64,000 nucleotides of DNA from an uncultured Flavobacteriales bacterium (GTDB taxonomy: Bacteria > Bacteroidota > Bacteroidia > Flavobacteriales_D > Sanyastnellaceae). The position numbers and the translations under genes are program-made. Positions 52,224 through 63,658 of the stretch are shown piece after piece. Positions within the stretch are counted from its first letter, which is position 1. Every line of letters begins with the position of its first letter. The notes beneath the pieces are model-generated. The model was not told where the DNA came from. It made no database searches and saw nothing but the letters and a program-made list of their open reading frames with translations. The stretch covers positions 117,219-181,218 of the forward strand of contig CALJFZ010000017.1 in NCBI GenBank assembly GCA_938074325.1, written 5' to 3'.

Positions 52224-53021
52224 TCAGGTAACTGCCGCCTTGCGCACAATCCGGCGCATGAGACCGGGGGCAAACCGCTTGAGGTAAGCACCGACGATTT
52301 CGAATCGACCGATCAACACCTCGGCTTTCCGGCGTTCCACCGCACGGATCATTTTTTCAGCGCAAGCTTCCGGGGATAAGCCCGCGCCGGTTTTGGCATC
52401 CATGGTGCCTTGTTGGCTGCCGTCGCCGACGACCGCGTTCATCGATATGTTGGTGTGAATGAATCCCGGGCATACCATGGTGACTCCGATGCCGTCTTCG
52501 TGGTGCTCCGCACGCAGGGACTCGAAGAATCCATGGAGTGCGTGCTTGGCTCCGCAATATCCCGAACGCAAGGGCGAGGAAAACAACCCCATGAGGCTTG
52601 TCACGACAACGAACTGCCCCGATTGGCGCTCCACGAAATGAGGAAGCAGCGCTTTAGTCAAAGCCAGTGTACCGAAATAATCCACTTCCATGACGCGACG
52701 GTCAACTTCCAAGGAGGTCTCCAGAACGGTGGAACGCTGGCTGATGCCACCGCAATGCACCAACGCGTCGATGGATCCTGCCCAAGACAGAGCTTGGGCC
52801 ACTTTGGCCGGCAACTCCGCCGCCTTTGAAAGGTCCAAGGGCAGCACGTAGGCGCGGGTGCGACGTTCCTCCGGCCAGCCATCAATTACCTGGTTCAGCC
52901 CAACTTCTTTGCGTGAGGAAAGGATGACGCGGGCACCTTTTTCGGCCCAACGTGTCGCGGCAGCTTTTCCGATGCCGCTGCTCGCTCCGGTAACCCAGAC
53001 GGTTTTTCCTTCCCAATTCAT
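52224..53021 (-). CDS. Short-chain dehydrogenase/reductase
   Basis: 265-aa NAD(P)-dependent SDR. Cofactor loop TGASSGIG (about 11-18), VHCGGI in the NNAG position, catalytic serine region VVVTSLMG and YCGAKHA (Tyr and Lys of the YxxxK motif, near residues 154-158). The RKEV after the second strand suggests NADPH. Substrate unknown; members of this subgroup (DltE/YqjQ-like) act on lipids or small carbonyls. It follows gyrB by 18 bp on the same strand and may be co-transcribed. Confidence 0.9.
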   Translation of the reverse strand: MNWEGKTVWVTGASSGIGKAAATRWAEKGARVILSSRKEVGLNQVIDGWPEERRTRAYVLPLDLSKAAELPAKVAQALSWAGSIDALVHCGGISQRSTVLETSLEVDRRVMEVDYFGTLALTKALLPHFVERQSGQFVVVTSLMGLFSSPLRSGYCGAKHALHGFFESLRAEHHEDGIGVTMVCPGFIHTNISMNAVVGDGSQQGTMDAKTGAGLSPEACAEKMIRAVERRKAEVLIGRFEIVGAYLKRFAPGLMRRIVRKAAVT

Positions 53022-53039
53022 GCGCTTGCCCGCTGGGCC

Positions 53040-55175
<2,136 letters not shown>

Positions 55176-56945
55176 TCAAAAAGCGTAGTTGAATCCAAAG
55201 GTTACCCGGGTGCCTTGGCTGTTGTATCCAGCCCAAATCGGGTTGGCGCGGTTGAGCAGATTTTCGCCGTTGAGCCAAGCACCTAAACGCGCGTTGTAGC
55301 GGTACTCGATGCGCAAGCGCCAATCGAGAATGTCTTGCAGTTCGTAAGCGTACCCTACGTTGCCGCTTTGGTTGTTCACGAACTGATCGCCTTCTGCAAG
55401 GAGGGGAACCGCATTGAGGCCAGTCCTTCCAGTGACCGTTCTGAGGCCGGTGGAGAGTTTCAGCTTTTCTTTGATGGTGTGGCTGGCTTGGATGTCGATT
55501 TCCAGCGTCGGCAGGTTCCAAGGGGTGCTCACGCTCAATGCACTGTCGCGGACCGCATAGGCGTGTTGTTGCACTTGGCCTTGCAATTCCGTCGCTTCGC
55601 CCAATTTGAGGTGGGCATTGGCTTGCAAGGTGGTGATCGACAAGTCCTGGTAGATGGGGCGGAAGCTGGCTCCGTTACCGTACACCTGATCGGGAGCCCA
55701 AGCTAACGCTTGATTTACACGACGGTGGCGTGCACTGACGTCAAAAGTGAAGGCCGAAGTGATGGATCCCCGCATACCCCCTTGGGCCACAATGCCCTCG
55801 TATGAATTTTTCCAAATGGACGCAGAGTCGGTGGGTGAGGGCAAGAATGGATTGCTCGCCAGGGCCGTTTCAAAACGATTCTGGACCACACCGCCGTCGA
55901 TGGAGACGTAGGGGATGAAGAGGTTTTGAAGCAGCGATACCGAGGCTTCCAATTCGGGAACAAACAGGAAAGGTTGGTTTCCTTGTGCGTCTACCCACAT
56001 GCCGAAGCCCAATTTGGTCTTCAGCGCTTTGTGGCTTTTGTAAACTGCTGGATGCAAATCGAAGATGGCTTGCTTGGCAAGAGGGACGATGAGCCCTTCT
56101 TCCTGACGATCCAATCGGTCGATGTTGGTGTGCAAATCCAACGACACAGGGTTGTCCTCTATTGCCCCTTGCAACGTAATGGCGGCGTCAAAATTGGACT
56201 CGTTCGTGTTTCGGTCGTTCCAAAGCCGTCCATAGTCCAGGACAACGCGGTGCCTCCAATCCCGTCGAGCCGATTCCAAGTCACCCAATTCAGCCCGCAT
56301 GTGAAGCGTGTTGTAAACGGATGAATCGCCTAAGGGGAAGAGCGAACTATCTCCTTCATTCAGACCGTCTACACGGCCGTAGTAACTGAGTGCTTCTCGG
56401 TTGTGTCGGCTGCTGATTTTGACGTATTCCTTTTTGAAAAACCGGGTATACCAACCCTCCAAGGCGTTACTGCTGAAATCCTGGGGTACGTCTGTGCCCA
56501 GCGAGTCGTTGTCATAAGAGAATCCACCGTGGGTGGACCGGTGGCTGTATTCAACGCCCCATGCGTGCTCTCTCGAGCGCAGATCGGCGTAATTCAGCAA
56601 CAGGTAAGGGCTGGTGTAATTGCCCATTCCCCCCTCAACAAAGCCTTTATACAGGCGCTGCAGCGGATCTTCGACCTTGAGGCGCCTGGCTTTTTGGCGT
56701 TCCCAAGTGGGTTGAACATCGATCCTTTTGGGAAGAACGGAGTAGTCGAAATTGGGCTTTTGAAGCGTGATGGTCGCAGGTTCTGGCCAATGCATCTCTT
56801 TGTGCGCGTCGCGCATGAGGACTTCGCGGTCGCCTACGAATGTCACGTTGAGATCGAGGGTGTCGCGGTTCGCTTCGTGCGCCAATGCGGGCAGGGCAGT
56901 GGCCAATGCAACGGCTGTAACAGTAATCAAGGGCATGGAGTTCAT
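55176..56945 (-). CDS. Outer-membrane beta-barrel protein, receptor-like without a plug domain
   Basis: 589-aa exported protein. Signal peptide 1-22 (ALPALA then H), then a short periplasmic segment and, from about residue 90, alternating amphipathic strands to a C-terminal aromatic residue (RVTFGFNYAF). The NGENLLNRANPIWAGYNSQG motif before the last strands is typical of TonB-dependent receptors, but no plug domain is visible, so it may be a channel or assembly platform rather than a classic TonB transporter. It overlaps the upstream TPR gene by 4 bp, so the two are translationally coupled. Confidence 0.78.
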   Translation of the reverse strand: MNSMPLITVTAVALATALPALAHEANRDTLDLNVTFVGDREVLMRDAHKEMHWPEPATITLQKPNFDYSVLPKRIDVQPTWERQKARRLKVEDPLQRLYKGFVEGGMGNYTSPYLLLNYADLRSREHAWGVEYSHRSTHGGFSYDNDSLGTDVPQDFSSNALEGWYTRFFKKEYVKISSRHNREALSYYGRVDGLNEGDSSLFPLGDSSVYNTLHMRAELGDLESARRDWRHRVVLDYGRLWNDRNTNESNFDAAITLQGAIEDNPVSLDLHTNIDRLDRQEEGLIVPLAKQAIFDLHPAVYKSHKALKTKLGFGMWVDAQGNQPFLFVPELEASVSLLQNLFIPYVSIDGGVVQNRFETALASNPFLPSPTDSASIWKNSYEGIVAQGGMRGSITSAFTFDVSARHRRVNQALAWAPDQVYGNGASFRPIYQDLSITTLQANAHLKLGEATELQGQVQQHAYAVRDSALSVSTPWNLPTLEIDIQASHTIKEKLKLSTGLRTVTGRTGLNAVPLLAEGDQFVNNQSGNVGYAYELQDILDWRLRIEYRYNARLGAWLNGENLLNRANPIWAGYNSQGTRVTFGFNYAF

Positions 56946-59900
56946 GGCTGCTGTTCTGTTTGAGGTGGTGCGACATCAGTGGATGCCGAAGTGCTGTCGG
57001 GTGCGGTGGGAGGGTTCAATTCCTCCATTTCGAGCCGGTTGATTTCGCTCAGTTTTGCGGTGGCTGCGGTCCGGATGTCCTCCGTTTCAACGTATTCGAG
57101 GATGCTCTCTGCTGTGGCACGGGCTTGGAACCAGTCCTTCATTCCCATGTAGGTATCCACCAAGAGCAGAAATGCTTGGTGCTTCCATTGATCAAAATGG
57201 GCGTAAGCCTCGATGAATTTGAACAACGATTGCTCTGTGGCTTCGTATTCGCCGCGATTGAACAGCATGGAGCAAATCATGAACTGACTCTCTGCACCGC
57301 GCGTGCCGCCTAGCGCAGCAACGGCCAGCAGGTCGTTTTCTGCCGCTTCAAATGCCCCAGCGTCGAAATTGATTTTGCCGCGCCAATAACGCGCGGTCGC
57401 ACTGATGTCCGCTGGGGTCTGTGCGTCTTCGATGACGAGGTTGGCGTATTGCATGGCCTCCTCGGTTTCCTCAAGCAAATAGTGGCATCGCATCAGTCCA
57501 ATCCTTGCTTCCAGGGCGTTTTCCTGAAGGACACTCGTCGCTTCCAAGGTTTTGTAGTGTTGCTTGGCGCCGACCAAATCTTGGGCGTTCCAAGCAATGG
57601 TTGCAGCTCCCAACGCTGAAGGTTCGGTGAAATCGTTCACAGGAGCCTGAAGGACCGTTTCAAACGATTCGCGAGCGAGGTCCAGGTTCCCTTGGTCGAA
57701 AGCGCAATTTGCAAGGAAGAAATGCGCTTCAGTCCAGTAGGCCCCGTTGACATAAGCGGTGATGTATTCTTCAAGGCGGCGGGTCGCCTTCTCGCATTCG
57801 CGTTCCAGTGCGGCATCGCGGGCTGCATTGAACAACCGGGCCTCGATCTCGTCTGTGTTGAGCCCAACCCCTGGGGGCAAGTCATTGAGCAGGCCTTGGT
57901 CGATGAGCACCGGCTCCACAACATTGTATGCGTCGCTGGCAATGGCATCGTTGGCGTAATTCGTTCGGATTTCATCCCATAGCGCAAGGACCTCTGCCGG
58001 TTGGTCTTGTTTCATGGCGATAAGGCACAAGTCAACCAGGGCATTCTTGCTTTTCAACGCGTCCGGATACGCCCCCCGCAACTGAACCAAATGAACTTTT
58101 GCAGAGCCAATCCTTCCGGTCTCAATTTCGGCCCTACTGAGCGCGTACAGTGCTTCTGGTAGGTACGTGGACTTTGTTCCGGAAGCAATCAAGGCTTCGA
58201 GTTCGGTAATCTGTTCATCGGTGCGATTGAGGGTGCCAAAACACTCGGCACGTTGGAATCGAGCGTAGGCCTCGTCCTTTTCGCTTTCGGCGATGACTTC
58301 ACCGTAATACCGTGCAGCGGGGGCAAATTCTTTGTTTGCGAAGTAGCAATCAGCCACGCGCAATTTGGCATCGGTTCGCTTGGTTAAGGTTTCTAACTCC
58401 GTGGTTTTGAGGTATGCACGGAAGGCACTCGAGGCGTCGAGGTACTTCCCGCGTTGGAACAACGCGTAGCCACGGGCGTACATCCCGTTGGCATAGTGCT
58501 GGCTTTTGAACGCTCCTGGTGCTGATTCAAATTCGGCGTACGCCCCGGTCGCTCGGGTGTAGTCTTTTTGAAGGTAGTGAGCCTCGCCTTGCCAGAAATG
58601 CGATTCAGCGGCGAGTGTAGCATCGACGGGGTAGGTGCGGGCTTTTTCGAAATATCCGTGGCAGGCAGCGTAGTCTGCAGCGCGGAACAATTCGACCCCC
58701 CGGTTGTAAGCGACCAACTGAAACGCTTTCTTCACGTCGGGCGTCTTGGTTTGGATCTGCTCCAAAGCGTCAAGGGCACGGTCGTAATCTTTGGATGACA
58801 TGTATACTTCCAACAGGAATCCGTACGCTTCGTCCTTTCTCCGGGAATCGGGGTACTGTTCGATGTACCGCTCGATGGCCACGACGGCATCGTCGAATGG
58901 ATTGAAGGTCAATTCATAGGCTAGTTTGGCGTAGCTGAAGAGCGCATCCTCCTGGATACCTGCATCGTGGTCCAGCTCGGAAGCCTTCTTGAATCCATTT
59001 TTGGCTTTTTCCTTTTCATCCAGCGCCAAATAGCATGCTGCGGTGTGGTAGTGGGCCAACTGCGCCATCTCGTCCTCGTCACGAACCACGAGCGCAAAAC
59101 ACGTCAATGCTTTGAGGTGCTCCTGCGCTTGGAAATAGGTGTAGCCCATCTGGTAGGCGAAGTCCCGCGTCCTTCCCATGCCCCGCGTTGCGTGGTATGC
59201 TTCTTCCAAGTAGGGAAGGGCTTCTTCAAATTTCTGCCGGCGATACAACGCGTCTCCCACCAGTCGAGAGATGTCTGCGCGCTGTCCCTTGCTGAGGTCG
59301 ATGTCCTCAGAAAAGACGACCGGTGCGTACTCGATCAGGCGGTCGTATTGTTCCGTTTCATGGAGCAATTGTGCGATGTAAATGGGAACGATGCGCTTCA
59401 ATTTGGCGTCTTCTTGCAACGATTCGAAGCCCTCCAATGCGACTTGAGCTTGGCCCTTCAAATAGGAAATGTGGCTGAAGTAGTACCGGGCAGGCAGTTC
59501 GAATGCCCCGGACGCTTCGCCACCTTCCATCACTGCAAATAAATCCAAGCGTGCGTCCTCATAGTCCTCCATTTCAAACCGGGCATGCCCGCGCTTGAAT
59601 TGCATTTCCAGTTTTTGTGCATCGGTCATGCGCAGCGTGTTCAAGCTGTCAAACGCTGCAGCAGCATCTTTCCAATCTCGCTTGCGGTAGAGGTAGTTCG
59701 CAAAATCCCAGTGCGCCTGCCGCACCAAAGGGTGTTCGGGATAAGCTTTGCCAAAAGCACTTACGCGTTCGGCGGCGTCCTGGTGTTGCAATTGGATGGC
59801 ACACGAGGTGGACCGGTACAAGGCCAACGCGACCTGGGCGTTTCCGGCATCGGTTTGCTCGGACAACCATGCATCGTAATGGTGCTGGGCCGCGCTGAAC

Positions 59901-60016
59901 TTTTGGTGTTCCCAATACGTGGTCGCTTTGTCCCAACTGTCCTGTTGTCCCCAGATTGGGCCTGCCACGAAAAGGAGGGCAAATGGCGCCAAAAGGGCTT
60001 GCTGAATTCGTTTCAT
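56942..60016 (-). CDS. Large periplasmic tetratricopeptide-repeat protein
   Basis: 1024-aa exported protein built almost wholly of TPR-like helical pairs. Signal peptide 1-23 (AGPIWGQQ), so it is probably periplasmic; there is no lipobox. At least fifteen repeats can be picked out by motifs such as AYPEHPLVRQAH, EQYPDSRRKDEA, EKARTYPVDA and LRGAYPDA. The C-terminus ends in a Pro/Thr/Ser/Gln-rich tail after about residue 1000. Such proteins act as scaffolds at the outer membrane. Coupling to the barrel gene (ATGA) suggests a two-part complex. A TACCTTCG box lies 22 bases before the ATG. Confidence 0.85.
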   Translation of the reverse strand: MKRIQQALLAPFALLFVAGPIWGQQDSWDKATTYWEHQKFSAAQHHYDAWLSEQTDAGNAQVALALYRSTSCAIQLQHQDAAERVSAFGKAYPEHPLVRQAHWDFANYLYRKRDWKDAAAAFDSLNTLRMTDAQKLEMQFKRGHARFEMEDYEDARLDLFAVMEGGEASGAFELPARYYFSHISYLKGQAQVALEGFESLQEDAKLKRIVPIYIAQLLHETEQYDRLIEYAPVVFSEDIDLSKGQRADISRLVGDALYRRQKFEEALPYLEEAYHATRGMGRTRDFAYQMGYTYFQAQEHLKALTCFALVVRDEDEMAQLAHYHTAACYLALDEKEKAKNGFKKASELDHDAGIQEDALFSYAKLAYELTFNPFDDAVVAIERYIEQYPDSRRKDEAYGFLLEVYMSSKDYDRALDALEQIQTKTPDVKKAFQLVAYNRGVELFRAADYAACHGYFEKARTYPVDATLAAESHFWQGEAHYLQKDYTRATGAYAEFESAPGAFKSQHYANGMYARGYALFQRGKYLDASSAFRAYLKTTELETLTKRTDAKLRVADCYFANKEFAPAARYYGEVIAESEKDEAYARFQRAECFGTLNRTDEQITELEALIASGTKSTYLPEALYALSRAEIETGRIGSAKVHLVQLRGAYPDALKSKNALVDLCLIAMKQDQPAEVLALWDEIRTNYANDAIASDAYNVVEPVLIDQGLLNDLPPGVGLNTDEIEARLFNAARDAALERECEKATRRLEEYITAYVNGAYWTEAHFFLANCAFDQGNLDLARESFETVLQAPVNDFTEPSALGAATIAWNAQDLVGAKQHYKTLEATSVLQENALEARIGLMRCHYLLEETEEAMQYANLVIEDAQTPADISATARYWRGKINFDAGAFEAAENDLLAVAALGGTRGAESQFMICSMLFNRGEYEATEQSLFKFIEAYAHFDQWKHQAFLLLVDTYMGMKDWFQARATAESILEYVETEDIRTAATAKLSEINRLEMEELNPPTAPDSTSASTDVAPPQTEQQP

Positions 60017-60152
60017 GAACTGCGTGTGTCTATCCTACCGAAGGTACCGCCCTGTGTATCGCCTGTTGGGCTGTGGGCTTGAAGTTCTCAACGCAGAGAT
60101 GTGCCTTTTGGGGCAATGAAATTCACAAAAAATGCGTCCCTTGTGCCTTGGG
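60017..60152. other. Intergenic region between the TPR and PorE-like genes
   Basis: 136 bp. It contains the TACCTTCG box of the TPR gene (60039-60046) and no open frame I would annotate. No convincing hairpin terminator for the PorE-like gene is visible. Confidence 0.5.
60039..60046 (-). promoter_or_regulatory. -7-like box of the TPR-barrel operon
   Basis: Leftward TACCTTCG, 22 bases before the TPR gene ATG at 60016; identical to the boxes of bamD and rfaE1. Confidence 0.42.
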
Positions 60153-62207
60153 CTAGTTATCCAGTCGGATTTCGAATTCCGTACGGCGGTTCGCAGCCCG
60201 TCCTTCGGTCGTTTCGTTGGAGGCAATGGGCTGCGATTGCCCAAATCCAGCATGCGTCAACCGAGAAGAGGGTACGCCGAATTGCTCCAGGGCTTCGGCC
60301 ACTTGTTCAGCTCGCCGCTCGGAAAGGTCTTGGTTCTCCTCTGGCCTGCCGCGGTCATCCGTGTGTCCCTTGATGTGCACCCCGATGGCGTCATTGCGCG
60401 TCAGGTAGGCAGCGAACAGCTCGAGCATCAGCAGGCTGGTTCGGTTGATTTCAGCTGAATTGGTGGCAAACTGGATGTCCCCGATTTCGAAGGGTTCTCC
60501 ATCCAAGGCGGCCTCCAAGGTCACCGGGGCTTCCACGCTCTCTGGAACGGGCTCTCCCAACTGTGCATCGTATAATACTTGGGTTTCAAAGGCGATGCCG
60601 TCTGCCTCTGCTACGAGTAAGACGTCTTCTCCTGCTTGGGCACGGACCACCGATGCGTAGTGACCGTCGCGGCTGTTGATGGCGATCTCTTGGACGTCTT
60701 TGGATTGGGCGTATTGGAGGTAGAGCCTCGCGCCCTCGGGGACCTGGGTGTCTTCGCCGAGCAGGTCGCCTTGGACGATGAACACCGCTTCGGGTTTCAT
60801 GTCTTCCGGTACAGGAAAACGTATGATGTCCATGCCTTGGGTGCCGTCGCGTCGCCCGGAGAAAAAGGCCTCTGCACCGTTGGTGCTCACCACCAGGCCT
60901 TGTTCGTCGCCGGATGTGTTCAACGGCGCACCGAAGTTGCGGGCCTCTCCCCAGTTTCCGTTGTCATCCCGGCGGCATACCCAAATGTCGTAGCCGCCAC
61001 CGCCGGGCCGCCGGTCGCTCGCGAAGTACAGCGTTTTGCCGTCGGGGTGAAGAAACGGGGCTTTGTCGTTGCTGTTGGAGTTCACAGGGCCAGGCAGGCG
61101 TTCTGCAGGCTGCCAATCTCCAGACTCGCCTCGGACAGAACGCCAAATGTCCATGGTGGGATTGCCATTGTTGTCTTGGATGGATTGGGCATTGACGGCC
61201 GCAAAGAACAATTCGTTGCCGTCGGCACTTAAGGCGGGTTGGGCTTCCCAACCATCCCGGGTGTTCAAAGCATCTACCGGACTGAGCGGCGCCCAGACGT
61301 AGAAGAAGTCGCCCGCGTCGTCTCGGTCGACGATTTCATAGGTCGTGACGTACAGGTCGATGTTGTCGGGGTTGCTGCCTGTAGGGTTGGAGGCGGCAAT
61401 GAAGAGTTCGCGGTTGTCCACGGAAATGCTCGCTCCACCGTAGCGTGCGCCTTCATTGAATGGCGATTCCAGGGCAGAGCCGGGATTGAATTCCGCTCCG
61501 ATGGCACGCTCTGCCGCATAAAACACTTCGCTTTCTGTTGAAACCACGTCACCTTTCGCTTTGTAACGTTCCCGACGTGTGAAAAAGAGAAGGCTGCCGT
61601 CGGGGGACAGGGCCGGAAGGAATTCGTCGCGGACTGTGCTGATGGGGGGGATGGAGGCGGGGTGATACCGGCCTTCATTTTCCCGGAAAGCCAACTCAAA
61701 TGCGATGTTGGGCATGACCTCTCGGACCTCTTCAACGTATTTGTCCCTTCGCTTGCCCAATACTTCTTCGGATGCTGGTGGGAAGTGCAAATAGGCATCG
61801 AATTGCGATTGCGCCTCCTCGTAATCTCGGTCTGCATAAGCCATGGCACCTAGCATGTAATAGGCCTCTGCACGAAAATAGGGGCACGTTTCAATGAGTT
61901 GAAGCAATGGCTGTTTTGCCGGAGAGAAAGACCCTTGCGACCTTTTGATGGCGTTGAATTCCAGCCGGCCCCATTCGTAAAGACACGCCATGCATTGGTC
62001 ATCCCGGTCAAAAGCCTCCTCGAAGAATGCGACCCGCTCCGAACGCTCGTACTTCGAGCCGTTGAGTCCTTTCTCATAGAGCTTCAGCGCCTTTCCTTCC
62101 AACGCATGCTCGCACGCTTCCTCCTCATCTTCCCATTGGGCAGATGCGGGAGTTGCCAGCAACAAGATGGTTGCTGCACAAAAGAGGCGCACGCGGAGTC
62201 GGTTCAT
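60153..62207 (-). CDS. OmpA-family protein with TPR and PD40 repeats (PorE-like)
   Basis: 684-aa exported protein with the order signal peptide (1-23), TPR-like helices (about 30-165), PD40 beta-propeller blades (about 195-470, PALSPDGSLLFFTRR, PALSADGNELFFA, FLHPDGKTLYFASDRRPGG, GDEQGLVVSTNGAEAFFS), a short beta-sandwich (about 480-560) and an OmpA_C peptidoglycan-binding domain (about 575-684, KGHTDDRGRPEENQDLSERRA). This order is that of the type IX secretion protein PorE. Unlike P. gingivalis PorE it shows no lipobox cysteine, so identity is probable rather than sure. It starts 2 bp after the dicarboxylate symporter gene. Confidence 0.82.
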   Translation of the reverse strand: MNRLRVRLFCAATILLLATPASAQWEDEEEACEHALEGKALKLYEKGLNGSKYERSERVAFFEEAFDRDDQCMACLYEWGRLEFNAIKRSQGSFSPAKQPLLQLIETCPYFRAEAYYMLGAMAYADRDYEEAQSQFDAYLHFPPASEEVLGKRRDKYVEEVREVMPNIAFELAFRENEGRYHPASIPPISTVRDEFLPALSPDGSLLFFTRRERYKAKGDVVSTESEVFYAAERAIGAEFNPGSALESPFNEGARYGGASISVDNRELFIAASNPTGSNPDNIDLYVTTYEIVDRDDAGDFFYVWAPLSPVDALNTRDGWEAQPALSADGNELFFAAVNAQSIQDNNGNPTMDIWRSVRGESGDWQPAERLPGPVNSNSNDKAPFLHPDGKTLYFASDRRPGGGGYDIWVCRRDDNGNWGEARNFGAPLNTSGDEQGLVVSTNGAEAFFSGRRDGTQGMDIIRFPVPEDMKPEAVFIVQGDLLGEDTQVPEGARLYLQYAQSKDVQEIAINSRDGHYASVVRAQAGEDVLLVAEADGIAFETQVLYDAQLGEPVPESVEAPVTLEAALDGEPFEIGDIQFATNSAEINRTSLLMLELFAAYLTRNDAIGVHIKGHTDDRGRPEENQDLSERRAEQVAEALEQFGVPSSRLTHAGFGQSQPIASNETTEGRAANRRTEFEIRLDN

Positions 62208-62209
62208 GG

Positions 62210-63619
62210 TTACGCTTCGGCAGCAGGAGGTGTTAATTCGCCTTCAGAGGCCGCGATGAAGGAGGACACAGCGCCATCGCCTGTGACATTGACCACGGTA
62301 CGGCACATGTCGAGGATGCGATCGATGGGGAAAATAAGGGCAATCCATGCCGGATTGAGGCCTACGCTTTCCAGCACGATGATCATCAGCACCAACCCAG
62401 CGCTTGGAACGGCCGCCGCACCTATAGACGCCAGGGTGGCAGTGAGCACGATCACGGCCTGTTGGCTAAAGGCGAGGTCGACCATGTGGAATTGCGCCAA
62501 GGCCACGACTGCGATGGCTTGGTACATGCTCGTTCCGTCCATGTTCACCGTGGCCCCAATGGGCAGCACGAACGAGGAGGTTCGGGTGCTGACGCCCAAC
62601 CGGTCGTGCACGCATTGCATGGTCACGGGCAACGTGGCCACAGATGAGGAGGTGGAAAAGGCGGTTAATTGCGCATCGCGCATGCCTGATTGGAACTGTT
62701 TCCAGCTCAGCTTTTTGATGGTCAATGCAACCAGCGCAGGGTAGAACACGAACACCATGATGGCCAATCCCAGCACCACCACAAGGCCATAGCGCAACAA
62801 AAAGCTCAACAGTTGCTTCAGCATTTCAGGTTCGGTTCCCGCCGCTTTGACAATCTGCCCGGCCATCAGCGCGAAAACGAAGAACGGCATCGCCTTCATG
62901 ACCACCCACACCATTTGCACGAACACTTCGTTCAAAGAATCCACCGCCCGGGTCAACGGCGCCTTTTTCTCTTCAGGCAACCCGACGACCACGATGCCGA
63001 AGAAAATCGCAAAGAAGATGATCTGCAGCATGGACATATCCACGAGTGAGCTGAAGATGTTTTTGGGAACCACGTCCACAAGCGGTTGCAACGGACCTGA
63101 GTTTTTGGTCTTCGTTGCTTTGTTCAATTTGTCACTGACCCACTCGCTGGAGGCTGCTTCTTCGCTGGCGATGGATGCGACCAATGCCGCGTTGGCGGGG
63201 TCGTTGCTAATGGTGACATCATCCAATGCTTGGATGCCGTTGGCGTCGCGCCAGAGTTCATACCGAATGCGATTGGCCTGGAGCAAGTCCTCATCGGCTC
63301 CGGCCCCGGGTTGGAAGATGTTGACCAAAGCCAGTCCGATCACAACTGCGGCCATGGTGGTAACCACATAAGTGAGCAGGGTTTTGATGCCCATGCGACC
63401 GAGTTTTTGGATGTTGCCGAGGCTGGTTACGCCGCTGATGATGCTGAACAACACAAGCGGTACGGCGATCAGTTTCAATAGGTTGATGAAAATGTCGCCA
63501 AACGGTTGGATGTATGCCAAGGTGAAGTCATTCCATCCCATCGTGACACTCAGCCAAGCGTATACCACGCCGAGCAACAATCCGATGATGACTTGCCAAT
63601 GGAGGGCCAATTTCTTCAT
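62210..63619 (-). CDS. Dicarboxylate/amino acid:cation symporter (DAACS)
   Basis: 469-aa inner-membrane symporter of the GltP/DctA type. The first reentrant hairpin has TSSSVATLP; helix 7 carries NMDGTSMYQ; hairpin 2 and helix 8 have the conserved Gly/Pro and DRILDMCRTVVNVTGD stretch (Asp and Arg of the substrate site). An insertion at about 108-185, rich in Ala, Ser and Asn, breaks the usual helix 3-4 loop and may be periplasmic. Substrate is probably aspartate, glutamate or a C4-dicarboxylate. Leads a unit with the PorE-like gene; a TACATTAG box lies 4 bases before its ATG. Confidence 0.92.
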   Translation of the reverse strand: MKKLALHWQVIIGLLLGVVYAWLSVTMGWNDFTLAYIQPFGDIFINLLKLIAVPLVLFSIISGVTSLGNIQKLGRMGIKTLLTYVVTTMAAVVIGLALVNIFQPGAGADEDLLQANRIRYELWRDANGIQALDDVTISNDPANAALVASIASEEAASSEWVSDKLNKATKTKNSGPLQPLVDVVPKNIFSSLVDMSMLQIIFFAIFFGIVVVGLPEEKKAPLTRAVDSLNEVFVQMVWVVMKAMPFFVFALMAGQIVKAAGTEPEMLKQLLSFLLRYGLVVVLGLAIMVFVFYPALVALTIKKLSWKQFQSGMRDAQLTAFSTSSSVATLPVTMQCVHDRLGVSTRTSSFVLPIGATVNMDGTSMYQAIAVVALAQFHMVDLAFSQQAVIVLTATLASIGAAAVPSAGLVLMIIVLESVGLNPAWIALIFPIDRILDMCRTVVNVTGDGAVSSFIAASEGELTPPAAEA

Positions 63620-63623
63620 GCCT

Positions 63624-63631
63624 CTAATGTA
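63624..63631 (-). promoter_or_regulatory. -7-like box of the symporter-PorE-like operon
   Basis: Leftward TACATTAG (one mismatch, A for the sixth T) then AGGC and the ATG at 63619, again a 4-base gap. It lies in the 39-bp gap after aroC. Confidence 0.33.
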
Positions 63632-63658
63632 CAGGAAGGACGGCCGGAAACCCGCGGT

